A stretch of DNA of 64,000 nucleotides from NCBI RefSeq assembly GCF_003326795.1, contig NZ_JPWI01000004.1:227528-291527 (forward strand), given 5' to 3'. How positions within the stretch are numbered: the first letter of the stretch is position 1; every line of letters begins with the position of its first letter. The position numbers and the translations under genes were made by a program. Positions 45,790 to 54,036 of this stretch are shown in pieces. The stretch is from Thalassospira profundimaris. Its GTDB lineage: Bacteria > Pseudomonadota > Alphaproteobacteria > Rhodospirillales > Thalassospiraceae. Under the pieces are notes generated by a model. That model searched no databases. It was not told the origin of the DNA and saw only the letters and a list, made by a program, of their open reading frames with translations.

Positions 45790-46977
45790 ATGTCCAGTCC
45801 GGAAGTTCGCCGGAACATTATGTTTCTGAGTTTGTGTGTCGCGCTGTCTGCCAGTGCGATGTCGCTGATTTTCACGGTTGCTGCTGTCATTGGTTATTCA
45901 TTGGCAACCGATAAATCGCTTTCCACCCTACCGGTTGCCTTCATGATGATTGCCATGATGGCGATGACTGCGCCCTCGGCCATGGTCATGGCAAAGTTCG
46001 GGCGAAAGTTCGGATTCTGGATGGGCTCGGGGATCGCCATGATGGGCGCGCTTTCAGGGATGGGGGCTGTTTATTACAGTAACTTCTGGCTGCTATGTGT
46101 AGCCTGTGCCTGCATCGGTGCGGGAAATGCCATTGCCATGCAGTACCGCTTTGCGGCAGCTGAAGCAGCCCCGCCGGAATTTCGTGCGCGCGCTATTTCC
46201 TACACGATGCTGGGCGGATTGGCTTCGGCCTTTATCGGGCCAAATCTTGCAAGTTTCGCACGTAACTGGTTTGAGACGGTGCCGTTTCTTGGCACATTCG
46301 TTGCCCTGATCGGGTTACAGGTGCTGTTGGTGATTGCGATCGGACAGTTGCGTCTACCCGATATGCGTGGTCACAAGCATGCAGAACCGGCGCGTCCGCT
46401 TAAGACCGTTCTGGGCCAGCCTGCTGTGATCGTTGCCATCATTGCCGGGGCGCTTGGCTATGCTGTCATGAGTTTTGTGATGACAGCCACACCACTTGCG
46501 ATCCTTGATTGCGATTATGCATTCGGCGATGCGGCCTTTATCATTCAGTGGCACGTTGTCGGGATGTATGCGCCGGGCTTCTTCACCGGTAATCTGATCA
46601 AGCGGTTCGGGGCGCTGAAGATCATTCAGGTTGGCGCGTTGTTGAACTTTGTCTGTCTGGCAGTCGGATTGTCCGGGCAGGACCTGATCGGGAATTTCTG
46701 GGTATCGCTTGTGCTTCTCGGGATTGCCTGGAACTTTATGTTTGTTGGTGCAACAACATTCCTGACGGAAAACTATCGTTCTTCCGAACAGGCGCGCGTT
46801 CAGGCGATCAACGAGTTTGCCGTATTTGGCACCGTGGCGATTGCATCCCTGTCGGCCGGGTCGATTTACGCCGACTCTGGTTGGGTGACGCTGCTTTACA
46901 GTGCAGCTTTGCCCGTTGGTCTGGTTCTGTTGATTGTGGCTGGGTACGCAATTCGTCGGAAAGCCCAGACGGCTTAG
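45790..46977 (+). CDS. MFS transporter, paralogue of the gene at 6217
   Basis: A 395-residue major facilitator with about twelve hydrophobic helices. It shares MTATPLAILDCDYAF and QWHVVGMYAPGFFTG-like stretches with the MFS at 6217, and the two align through most of their length by eye, so they are paralogues. There is a typical KFGRKFG loop motif. Substrate unknown. AAGGGAG precedes the ATG, and it is monocistronic with a terminator after it. Confidence 0.85.
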   Translation: MSSPEVRRNIMFLSLCVALSASAMSLIFTVAAVIGYSLATDKSLSTLPVAFMMIAMMAMTAPSAMVMAKFGRKFGFWMGSGIAMMGALSGMGAVYYSNFWLLCVACACIGAGNAIAMQYRFAAAEAAPPEFRARAISYTMLGGLASAFIGPNLASFARNWFETVPFLGTFVALIGLQVLLVIAIGQLRLPDMRGHKHAEPARPLKTVLGQPAVIVAIIAGALGYAVMSFVMTATPLAILDCDYAFGDAAFIIQWHVVGMYAPGFFTGNLIKRFGALKIIQVGALLNFVCLAVGLSGQDLIGNFWVSLVLLGIAWNFMFVGATTFLTENYRSSEQARVQAINEFAVFGTVAIASLSAGSIYADSGWVTLLYSAALPVGLVLLIVAGYAIRRKAQTA

Positions 46978-47004
46978 GGGATTGGGGCTGCAGAATATAA
47001 AACC

Positions 47005-47030
47005 AAGGGCCGCATAATGCGGCCCTTTTT
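47005..47030. terminator. Bidirectional terminator
   Basis: AAGGGCCGCA pairs with TGCGGCCCTT around a short loop, with T-run after it and A's before. It separates the MFS gene from the convergent DUF599 gene. Confidence 0.88.
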
Positions 47031-47048
47031 GTATGTGTCGCTGGGAAG

Positions 47049-47738
47049 TCAGTGATGACCGCTCAGGATATCAAGGGCGTGCGATCTGAATTCCCGATTG
47101 TAGAGAACCAGCGTCACCCAGGTGGCACAAACGATAAACGCGATTGGATGGTAAAACCATGCAAGGGCTGACAGCGCAAAGAAATAGGCCCTGATACCGC
47201 GATTGAAGTTATGTGCTGACATCATGCTCATCCGCGAGGCACGCGCCGCAGCACGTGCCGCATCAGGTTCACCAGGGTCAGGTGCGGCACCAATCAGGAT
47301 CGAGCAATAGTTCGACAGGCGAAATGCCCAGGTGAATTTAAAGAATGCATAGATGAAGATGATGACCAGCAAAACCACCTTGCATTCCCAGACCCCGGCC
47401 GTCGTTTCGACCGCAAAGGGCAGGGCGGAGACGGTTTCAATGGCCTTATCGGTATAACCAAGAAGCGCAACAAGGCCGATCAATACCAGAATGGTGGTCG
47501 AGGAAAAGAAACTGATGCCGGTAATCAGGTTGCCCGCAATAGAGGTGTCGACCATTCTCAGATTGCGTTTAAGCATCTGTTCCATCCAGCGATGGCGATT
47601 GCGCGCCATATGAGCCGAGATAGAGTTGCGACGTCGCGGTCCTGCATCAGCAAAAATTGTATAGCCGACCCACCAGGACATTGCCCAACAAATTGCAACG
47701 ATATCAATAACGGTAAAAGCCGGCATCATTTGGTCCAT
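47049..47738 (-). CDS. DUF599-family membrane protein
   Basis: A 229-residue membrane protein with about four hydrophobic segments (for example VIDIVAICWAMSWWVGYTIF split near the N-terminus, and ISFFSSTTILVLIGLVALLG) and a hydrophilic stretch PDPGEPDAARAAARAS. The pattern SISAHMARNRHRWMEQML is typical of DUF599, whose role is unknown. The gene is alone on its strand. Confidence 0.8.
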   Translation of the reverse strand: MDQMMPAFTVIDIVAICWAMSWWVGYTIFADAGPRRRNSISAHMARNRHRWMEQMLKRNLRMVDTSIAGNLITGISFFSSTTILVLIGLVALLGYTDKAIETVSALPFAVETTAGVWECKVVLLVIIFIYAFFKFTWAFRLSNYCSILIGAAPDPGEPDAARAAARASRMSMMSAHNFNRGIRAYFFALSALAWFYHPIAFIVCATWVTLVLYNREFRSHALDILSGHH

Positions 47739-47938
47739 ACGTAAACTGACGACATAACAAAGCAGTTTGGAACTGTTTTATATCCTACTGACATTGCGTT
47801 ATTCTTCGCAATCTTCTTTGCAAGCGCCTATATCGTCGAAATGTGGAACCTGCATAGCTGATCATCATGTTGCCAGTGCGGGTTGAGTTTTACCGCAATC
47901 CAGAGTATCAGCAGCGCAAATTTTCATTGGAGACCGAC

Positions 47939-48424
47939 ATGAGCGATCTTGAGAACGATCTTGGCGAAGATATCGACTTCGAGGAATTCGAAGCGCACAC
48001 CGAAAAGCTGCTGGAAGACGGTCGTACCAAAGACGATCTGTTCGAATTTGTAGGCTTCATGAACATCAACGAAGTCGGCACGCATATGATCGCGGCCGAG
48101 ATGGTTCTTGATGAAGACGCTATCGACCAGATGAGCAAGAACCTGCGCAAGCTGGAAATTGACCTTGAGCCGTTGGGCGAACTTACCGGAGGCCTAAAAG
48201 GCGGTGAAGACGTCAAACGTGCACTGGGTGCGCTGTTCCTTGAACTGGTCGAGCTGTGCGAACTTGACGATGATGACGAAGACGCGGGCGAACTTTCCGA
48301 AGAAACGCTGCTTCTCCTGAACTTTATCAAGCGTTTCAACCCGCAGATGCGCCGTCTTACGGTCGCGTTGACGGATACGGACGATGATGACGTATCTTGC
48401 GAGTACGAAGTCACCAACTGGTAA
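47939..48424 (+). CDS. Acidic hypothetical protein, 161 aa
   Basis: A strongly acidic, probably helical cytoplasmic protein. It begins MSDLENDLGEDIDFEEFE and has an internal run DDDDEDAG. No signal peptide or membrane helix. Function unknown. The ATG at 47939 has TTGGAGA just upstream; the longer frame has a poor ribosome site. A terminator at 48457 separates it from the peptidase gene, which rules out the longer start of that gene. Confidence 0.75.
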   Translation: MSDLENDLGEDIDFEEFEAHTEKLLEDGRTKDDLFEFVGFMNINEVGTHMIAAEMVLDEDAIDQMSKNLRKLEIDLEPLGELTGGLKGGEDVKRALGALFLELVELCELDDDDEDAGELSEETLLLLNFIKRFNPQMRRLTVALTDTDDDDVSCEYEVTNW

Positions 48425-48456
48425 GACTTGCCGATCAGGCAATTTATCATGTAGGC

Positions 48457-48485
48457 AAAAGGCAGGGCTTTGTTCCCTGCCTTTT
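48457..48485 (+). terminator. Intrinsic terminator
   Basis: AAAAGGCAGGG (48457-48467) pairs with CCCTGCCTTTT (48475-48485) and a T-run follows. It ends the acidic protein transcript and overlaps the longest possible frame of the next gene. Confidence 0.9.
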
Positions 48486-48505
48486 TTCGTTTCGGAGCTG
48501 CCACC

Positions 48506-49300
48506 GTGACCGCCTGTATGCCAATTCGTGCCGCCAAACGTTTTCAGAACTATCAGGATCGCCTTGCTGCAGGACAGGAACCTGTTCCCAATGCGGAAAT
48601 GTTGCGGCAATGGTTGGTTGAAAACGCTGATACGTTTAGCCCGGTACTGGAATGGGACCTTAAGACGTGCGCGAAGATCGTTTATGATTTCTCGGCCACT
48701 GGGGATGTGGTGATTGGCGGAACCAGCGATCCTGCACGACAAACTGAAATCATGTGGCAGCAGCTTGCCAAGGCAAACGCGCCTGTCGGTGTCGGTCGCT
48801 ACCGCGAAGATCGCATATGCTATCAATCCGATCAGTTCAAAAATGATGGCGAGGCCCGTAGCCAGCATCTGGGCATTGATCTGTTTGCGCCTGCCAGCAC
48901 GCCGGTTTTTGCGCCGCTTGATGGTGTCGTACACAGCTTTGCTGATAATAATCTTCATCTTGATTATGGCCCGACGATCATCTTGCAGCATCAACCTGAA
49001 GAAGGTGTGATGTTCTATACGCTTTATGGGCATCTGAGCCGGGACTCACTTGATGGTCTTTACAAGGGCAAGGAGTTTTCTGCGGGTGAGATTTTGTGCC
49101 GGTTCGGAGATTTTCCCATCAATGGGGACTGGATTCCTCATCTGCATTTTCAGGTGATTTTTGACATGCTCGGACGTGAAGGGGATTATTTCGGGGCAGC
49201 AAAGCCGTCCGAGTGGGATATCTGGGCAAGCATTTGCCCGGATCCGAATCTGATATTGCAAATGTCGGAAAATGTTGTCGCCACACGGGAAGGTGTTTGA
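48506..49300 (+). CDS. M23-like peptidase domain protein
   Basis: A 264-residue protein whose C-terminal half is an LytM/M23-type zinc peptidase domain: HLGIDLFAP holds the first His and Asp, and IPHLHFQV the HLH motif. The N-terminal 100 residues are a helical extension without a signal peptide (MPIRAAKRFQNYQD), so it is probably cytoplasmic, unlike most M23 enzymes that cut peptidoglycan outside. Similar domains occur fused to aminotransferase and kinase domains in other alphaproteobacteria. GTG 48506 has GGAG nine bases upstream. It overlaps the DUF1491 gene by TGATG. Confidence 0.72.
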   Translation: MTACMPIRAAKRFQNYQDRLAAGQEPVPNAEMLRQWLVENADTFSPVLEWDLKTCAKIVYDFSATGDVVIGGTSDPARQTEIMWQQLAKANAPVGVGRYREDRICYQSDQFKNDGEARSQHLGIDLFAPASTPVFAPLDGVVHSFADNNLHLDYGPTIILQHQPEEGVMFYTLYGHLSRDSLDGLYKGKEFSAGEILCRFGDFPINGDWIPHLHFQVIFDMLGREGDYFGAAKPSEWDIWASICPDPNLILQMSENVVATREGV

Positions 49301-49650
49301 TGCAGCCTCGCTTAAAGGCAGGCCTTTGGGTGCGCGGACAGATTGCAATTTGTCAGGCAAATCTGATCACAGCCATGGTTGCTCATAAAGGCAATGAAGA
49401 AGCAGGGGCGGTCTTGTTGAAGTTAAACCGGTTTGATGCGGGCTGTTTTGTCTATTCACGCGTCACAACCCTTGACGGTGAGCTTGGCTGGATGATGGTG
49501 GCCGGGGGGGCAGAGGGCGGACGCGAAACAGAATTCAACTGTGATACATATTGTCGCAAACAGGTTGAATTCGACCGGGATGTCTGGGTGCTGGAGATCG
49601 AAGACCACAAGGGACAGTACGAGCTTGATGCGCCTGTTGTCGAATTCTAG
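49300..49650 (+). CDS. DUF1491-family protein
   Basis: A 116-residue protein matching DUF1491, a conserved alphaproteobacterial family of unknown function. Recognised patterns are RLKAGLWVRGQIAICQANL near the N-terminus, and GGREAEFNCDTYCRKQVEFD-like and DVWVLEIED at the C-terminus. It overlaps the peptidase gene by TGATG, so the two proteins are likely made together. No membrane or signal segment is visible. Confidence 0.85.
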   Translation: MQPRLKAGLWVRGQIAICQANLITAMVAHKGNEEAGAVLLKLNRFDAGCFVYSRVTTLDGELGWMMVAGGAEGGRETEFNCDTYCRKQVEFDRDVWVLEIEDHKGQYELDAPVVEF

Positions 49651-49660
49651 TGCCAAACAA

Positions 49661-49688
49661 AAAGGCTGACACATAGGTGCCAGCCTTT
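49661..49688. terminator. Bidirectional terminator
   Basis: AAAGGCTG (49661-49668) pairs with CAGCCTTT (49681-49688) around twelve bases. It lies between convergent DUF1491 and the parvulin gene. Confidence 0.65.
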
Positions 49689-49714
49689 GATCATCGCAGC
49701 AACGAACTTTGCAA

Positions 49715-50035
49715 TCAGGCGGTGCGCTGCAGAAGGTGGTAACCGAAATCGGTCTCAACCACATCAGAGGTCGCGCCGACTTCCATGCTGAATGCAGCAG
49801 CATCGAATTCCGGAACCATCATGCCGCGGCCGAAGAAACCGAGATCGCCGCCCTGCTGGCCGGACGGGCAATCAGAGTTGGCTTTTGCCAGTTCTGCAAA
49901 ATCGGAACCGTTTGCGATCTGATCCTTAAGAGCATTGATTTCGTTCAATGCTTCTTCTTTGGTGCGGGTTGCACTCGAACGTGCCGAACCGGCATACATC
50001 AGGAGAATGTGCGACGCGCGAACTTGTTCACTCAT
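49715..50035 (-). CDS. Parvulin-type peptidyl-prolyl isomerase
   Basis: A 106-residue PpiC-type isomerase made of a single parvulin domain: RASHILLMYAG at the N-terminus, SDCPSGQQGGDLGFFGRG and FGYHLLQRT at the C-terminus. No signal peptide, so it should be cytoplasmic, unlike SurA or PrsA. Single-domain cytoplasmic parvulins such as PpiC are known in E. coli. AAAGGA precedes the ATG. Confidence 0.9.
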   Translation of the reverse strand: MSEQVRASHILLMYAGSARSSATRTKEEALNEINALKDQIANGSDFAELAKANSDCPSGQQGGDLGFFGRGMMVPEFDAAAFSMEVGATSDVVETDFGYHLLQRTA

Positions 50036-50229
50036 AACTGGTCCTTTCTTCCGCCAAGGCTTGCACCTGGCGGATTTTCTGCAAGATTAGAAGTTTATGG
50101 AAAACGCCAAGGGTCCAAATCCATGTACAGTCGTATACTCCTGTACATGGGCTTGGGCCCTAGACATTGTCCATGCCTTGTGGCTTGTTACGACAAATTG
50201 ATCCGAGATGAAAGAGAAGAGGCAGATTG

Positions 50230-51006
50230 ATGCTTGCTGTTGTGTCCCCGGCCAAGAAGCTGGATTTTGAAACAGACGTGCCTGAAATGGCTGTTTCACA
50301 ACCCGCATTTCTGGACGACACTGAAGAACTGATTGAAGTTGCGCGGAAAAAAAGCCGCAGCGATTTGATGAAGCTGATGGGGATCAGTGAAAACCTTGCT
50401 GATCTGAATTACCAGCGCTTCCAGCATTTTTCACGGCCTTTTGATCGCACCAATGCCAAACCGGCAATCTATGCTTTTCGTGGCGATACCTATGTCGGAC
50501 TTGATGCCGACACCATGAAAGCAGACGACATAGACTGGGCGGAAAGTCATTTTCGCATGTTGTCGGGATTATACGGGTTGCTCAAACCACGCGATCTGAT
50601 GCAGCCATATCGTCTTGAGATGGGCACACGACTGTCGAACCCGCGTGGCAAAGACCTTTATGCTTTTTGGGGTGACAAGATCGCCACTGAAATCAACAAG
50701 CTTACACAGGGCCATAAGGATCGCAGCCTGATCAATCTGGCCTCAAGCGAATATTTCAAGTCAGTAAAGACCAAACTGCTTGAAGGCCCGGTAATTACGC
50801 CGGTATTCAAAGAAGTCAAAGGCGGGGCAGCCAAGGTTGTTGGCTTCTCAGCAAAGCGCGCCCGTGGCATGATGGCACGATACATGATCGACAATCGACT
50901 GGAAAATCCGCAGGGTTTGAAGAAGTTCAAGCTTGATGGCTATTGCTATCAGGATGACCTGTCGAGTGAGACGGAGTGGGTCTTTACCCGCGTTCATGAC
51001 CAATAA
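50230..51006 (+). CDS. yaaA: Peroxide stress protein YaaA
   Basis: A 258-residue protein that matches YaaA, which lowers free iron during peroxide stress. Recognised patterns are VVSPAKKLDFE at the N-terminus, GLYGLLKPRDLMQPYRLEMG and NLASSEYFKSVK. Length fits. The ATG at 50230 is used; a TTG one codon earlier also fits. It precedes the TrpD2/YbiB-like gene on the same strand, with 24 bases between. Confidence 0.92.
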   Translation: MLAVVSPAKKLDFETDVPEMAVSQPAFLDDTEELIEVARKKSRSDLMKLMGISENLADLNYQRFQHFSRPFDRTNAKPAIYAFRGDTYVGLDADTMKADDIDWAESHFRMLSGLYGLLKPRDLMQPYRLEMGTRLSNPRGKDLYAFWGDKIATEINKLTQGHKDRSLINLASSEYFKSVKTKLLEGPVITPVFKEVKGGAAKVVGFSAKRARGMMARYMIDNRLENPQGLKKFKLDGYCYQDDLSSETEWVFTRVHDQ

Positions 51007-51030
51007 CACAAACTATTTCGGTGATAACTA

Positions 51031-52095
51031 ATGACCGACGAGCATCTTGAACAGCTCGAGGATGACAATCATCTGCCCGAGGCACATCCGTTTTCCGGGT
51101 ATTTGAGAACATTCTTTCGGGGGCCGGGCCGTTCACGCAGTCTGACCCGTGAGGAAGCTTTTGACGCTTTTTCCATGATCCTGCGCGACGAGGTTGAACC
51201 CATTCAACTGGGGGCTTTCTTATTGATGCTGCGCTATCGGGCAGAAACGCCCGATGAACTTGCGGGCATGATCGAAGCTGTCCGCAAGGCCGCCCGACTT
51301 GACCCTGATGATGGTCAGGACGCTGGTGCAGAAGGGCGACCGATGCTCGATTGGCCGTCTTATGCGGCGGGGCGTACACGCGGCTTGCCCTGGTTTGTAC
51401 TTTCGGCACATTTGTTGTCGCAGAATGGTGTGCCGGTCCTGATGCATGGATATAATTCCCATCTGGTCAATGGTGTTGGCACCGAAGCTGCGATCAAGGC
51501 CTTGAAACTGCCAATCGCGATGTCCGCAGAAGAAGCAAGATCAGATATCGCTGCCCAAGGGTTCGCATATCTGCCATTGCGGCACATGCATCCGAAATTG
51601 CAGGAACTGATCGGCTTGCGGTCGTTGCTGGGTTTGCGAAGCCCGGTCAATACATTACTGCGGTTGCTTAATCCGTTACAGGCGCGTGCGGCTTTCCTAG
51701 GTGTATTTCATCCGGCCTTTCTTGATGTGCATCGTGAAACCGGAAAGTTGCTTGAACTTCCACGGATCGGCGTGATCAAGGGCGGTGGCGGTGAGGCAGA
51801 ACGTACGCCTTTCAAGCATGTCGACCTGCGCATGCTAGATAACGGTGAGCTTTGCGACGTCAGATGGCCTGCGATGCTGTCCAAAACGGAAAAAGAGCTC
51901 GACGAGCAAAGTCCGGTAACCCTGAAACACTTCCTTTCAGTCTGGCGCGGAGATGTCGAAGATTCTGGTGCCGAAGCACGGATCAAGGGGAGTGCTGCAA
52001 TGGCGGCATTCCTGGCAGGCAAGGCAGATTATATCGACGAAGCCGAAAGGTTGGTTCAGGAATGGTGGGACAAACGCGATCGCAATGTCGGCTAA
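51031..52095 (+). CDS. TrpD2/YbiB-like protein (anthranilate phosphoribosyltransferase fold)
   Basis: A 354-residue protein with the fold of anthranilate phosphoribosyltransferase (TrpD) but outside any trp operon. It has an N-terminal helical domain (about residues 20-90) and a core with MHGYNSHLVNGVGTEAAIKAL and HPKLQELIGLRSLLGLRSPVNTLL. Relatives such as YbiB are called TrpD2 and bind nucleic acids instead of acting in tryptophan synthesis; the catalytic pattern of true TrpD is not conserved here. It follows yaaA, and YbiB in E. coli is linked with damage responses. Confidence 0.82.
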   Translation: MTDEHLEQLEDDNHLPEAHPFSGYLRTFFRGPGRSRSLTREEAFDAFSMILRDEVEPIQLGAFLLMLRYRAETPDELAGMIEAVRKAARLDPDDGQDAGAEGRPMLDWPSYAAGRTRGLPWFVLSAHLLSQNGVPVLMHGYNSHLVNGVGTEAAIKALKLPIAMSAEEARSDIAAQGFAYLPLRHMHPKLQELIGLRSLLGLRSPVNTLLRLLNPLQARAAFLGVFHPAFLDVHRETGKLLELPRIGVIKGGGGEAERTPFKHVDLRMLDNGELCDVRWPAMLSKTEKELDEQSPVTLKHFLSVWRGDVEDSGAEARIKGSAAMAAFLAGKADYIDEAERLVQEWWDKRDRNVG

Positions 52096-52130
52096 TAGCT
52101 GACTGCTAGCTCATCACATCTGATCAAAAG

Positions 52131-52156
52131 AAAAGGGACGGGTTGCCGTCCCTTTT
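52131..52156. terminator. Bidirectional terminator
   Basis: AAAAGGGACGG (52131-52141) pairs with CCGTCCCTTTT (52146-52156). It lies between convergent TrpD2/YbiB-like and DUF924 genes. Confidence 0.9.
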
Positions 52157-52163
52157 TTGCATT

Positions 52164-52706
52164 TTAGAACGAAGAATTAGGTTCTTTGAGGAATGCCAGC
52201 TCTTCGGAGGTGGATACACGCCCGAGAATCTCGTTGCGATGCGGGTAACGGCCGAAACGGTCAATGATCCTTTTGTGTTTGATCTCGAACTCGTAGTTAT
52301 GCTCAAGCCCCGGTTGGGCAAACAGTTCCAGTGCGATTTCGTGGATCAGTTCAGATTCCGAATGCATATAGGGCATGTAAAGAAATGCACGCTCTTGCGC
52401 GTTGGACAGTTTCTTGTCCGTTCCATTTGCCACGGCTTCCTGTGCCAGTATCAGGGCCACGGTATCCGATGCAAAAGATTGCGGCTGGTCGCGGAACATG
52501 TTTCGCGAAAACTGGTCAAGAACAATGATCTCGGCCAGACGGCCATTTGCAGTCGCGCGCCAGGAATAGAGTTCACCTGCATGCGCCGCAGTGTGGAAGT
52601 CCGAAAACCGCTCGGAAATGTGGGCGTCAAGTGAGGTATCCTTGATAAACCACTGTTTTTGATCAAGTTCCTTGAACCAGAAGTCCAGAACAGTTTCAGG
52701 TTTCAT
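52164..52706 (-). CDS. DUF924-family protein
   Basis: A 180-residue helical protein that matches DUF924. Recognised patterns are VLDFWFKELDQKQWFIKD near the N-terminus, the core GRLAEIIVLDQFSRNMFRD, and FLYMPYMHSES. The family is often annotated as hypothetical, with suggested relation to TPR folds. The gene stands alone beside the cobalamin riboswitch and shares no clear link with it. Confidence 0.88.
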   Translation of the reverse strand: MKPETVLDFWFKELDQKQWFIKDTSLDAHISERFSDFHTAAHAGELYSWRATANGRLAEIIVLDQFSRNMFRDQPQSFASDTVALILAQEAVANGTDKKLSNAQERAFLYMPYMHSESELIHEIALELFAQPGLEHNYEFEIKHKRIIDRFGRYPHRNEILGRVSTSEELAFLKEPNSSF

Positions 52707-52875
52707 GTCGTTTAGCCCTTAAACAGAATGCATTTCGTATGGTTATACGGTGTGTTAAGCAATTTTTGCCAGCGGCAAACAACCGGTCAAGTTATGCTAT
52801 CCGAAAGATAGTGGGCCAATGGTTTGGCAAAGAGTTGACAGTTATGATCCCGACATGGATTATGCCTGTGTCTTG
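52707..52875. other. Intergenic lead to the cobalamin riboswitch
   Basis: About 170 bases without a gene, holding the promoter of the riboswitch transcript. A frame from 52739 runs through the riboswitch and is not a gene. Confidence 0.45.
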
Positions 52876-53036
52876 GGTGCTGATCCTTCGGGATTGGCTT
52901 AAAAGGGAACGTGGTGCGTTACGACAATGCCACGGCTGCCCCCGCAACTGTAAGCGGTCCGAGCATTACACATGCCACTGGTGAGAACCGGGAAGGCGTA
53001 ATGCTTTTAAAACCGTGAGCCAGGAGACCTGCCTTT
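52876..53036 (+). promoter_or_regulatory. Cobalamin (B12) riboswitch
   Basis: A cobalamin riboswitch with the conserved core elements in order: AAAAGGGAACGTGGTGC, GGCTGCCCCCGCAACTGTAA, CATGCCACTG, CGGGAAGGCG and the B12 box GAGCCAGGAGACCTGCC at 53017-53033. The core is close to the consensus. It controls the cobalt-transport operon that follows: adenosylcobalamin binding should stop expression when B12 is plentiful. A hairpin CCAGACA...TGTCTGG (53042-53060) right after it is a candidate expression platform. Confidence 0.96.
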
Positions 53037-53041
53037 GACTG

Positions 53042-53060
53042 CCAGACACGGCTTGTCTGG
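53042..53060 (+). promoter_or_regulatory. Candidate riboswitch expression-platform hairpin
   Basis: CCAGACA (53042-53048) pairs with TGTCTGG (53054-53060) around CGGCT. No U-run follows directly, so whether it controls termination or translation of the downstream gene is uncertain. Confidence 0.5.
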
Positions 53061-53217
53061 TGCTGAACTGTTGGACGCCGGGGTGAGCGTCAGGTTGCAG
53101 GGAAAATGCGGTCTTGTTTAACCGGTATCTTGCTTCCAGCCATCCTATCGTTCTTTATCCTAACACTGCGTGTCGGGCAGTTGCCCGGTATGCATCGTTC
53201 GTGGAAGAGACGATTAT
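53061..53217 (+). other. Leader between riboswitch and first operon gene
   Basis: About 157 bases with no gene. It contains the ribosome site GGAAGAGA just before the start at 53218. Confidence 0.4.
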
Positions 53218-54018
53218 ATGTTTAAGACCGTTGGCAGGTGCGCTGTTGCAAGCGTCTGTTTTATATTATTGATGCCATTGGCCGCACAGGCCCATTTCCA
53301 GTTGGTATATACTCCGGAAGTCAATCAGGCCGCTGCTGGTGATGTTCCGGTCAAGCTGATCTTCTGGCATCCGTTTGAAAACGGACATGTCATGGATATG
53401 GCCAATCCGATTGAGTTCTACGTTATTCATCGTGGTGAAAAGATCGATTTGGAATCAACGCTTTCTCCGACGACGTTTACCGGGTCTGAGAACTCGGCGG
53501 CGGCATTTGATGGCACGCTGACACTCAAACGCAGTGGCGATTACGTCATGGTGGTTGTGCCTGCGCCATATTACGAACAAAGCGAAGATATCTATATCCA
53601 GCAGATTACAAAATCCTATGTGAACCGGAATGAAATTCCGACGGACTGGATGGAAGCACAAGGGCTGAAAACGGAAATTTTGCCGCTAAACAGACCGACC
53701 AACATCGTCGCCGGGTCGACTTTTAGTGGTCGTGTTCTGAGTGACGGGCAGCCGGTTTCCGGTGTCGAGGTGGAAGTTGAATACATGGCTGCCGAACCGG
53801 ATATGGCAAATGGCCGACCGAAGGAGCCAACTGCAAAACCAATGCCCGGTGGGGCTATTGTGGCGCTTACCGATGAAAACGGCTATTTCACCTTCGGTAT
53901 TCCCAAAGCCGGGTTTTGGGGATTTGCGGCACTTGGCAGTGGCCCTGATAAAGAATTCAACGGTAAAGAGCTTTCTCAGGATGCAGTCCTGTGGGTTCGT
54001 GCCTATGATGTGAAATAG
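53218..54018 (+). CDS. DUF4198 periplasmic metal-transport component (NikK-like)
   Basis: A 266-residue exported protein matching DUF4198 (COG5266), the periplasmic part of cobalt/nickel ECF transporters. It has a signal peptide (about residues 1-25, ending AAQA) and a mature N-terminus HFQLVYTPEV that starts with histidine, as in related proteins. The rest shows beta-rich patterns (DVPVKLIFWHPFENGHVMDM, GRVLSDGQPVSGVEVEVEYM). It is the first gene after the cobalamin riboswitch and 18 bases before cbiM, so it should deliver or sense metal for the importer. GGAAGAGA precedes the start. Confidence 0.88.
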   Translation: MFKTVGRCAVASVCFILLMPLAAQAHFQLVYTPEVNQAAAGDVPVKLIFWHPFENGHVMDMANPIEFYVIHRGEKIDLESTLSPTTFTGSENSAAAFDGTLTLKRSGDYVMVVVPAPYYEQSEDIYIQQITKSYVNRNEIPTDWMEAQGLKTEILPLNRPTNIVAGSTFSGRVLSDGQPVSGVEVEVEYMAAEPDMANGRPKEPTAKPMPGGAIVALTDENGYFTFGIPKAGFWGFAALGSGPDKEFNGKELSQDAVLWVRAYDVK

Positions 54019-54036
54019 GCGTGGGGACAAAAACAG

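Noticed and set aside
52739..52984. An 81-residue frame over the cobalamin riboswitch
   Set aside because: It runs through conserved riboswitch core sequence, which is better explained by RNA structure.
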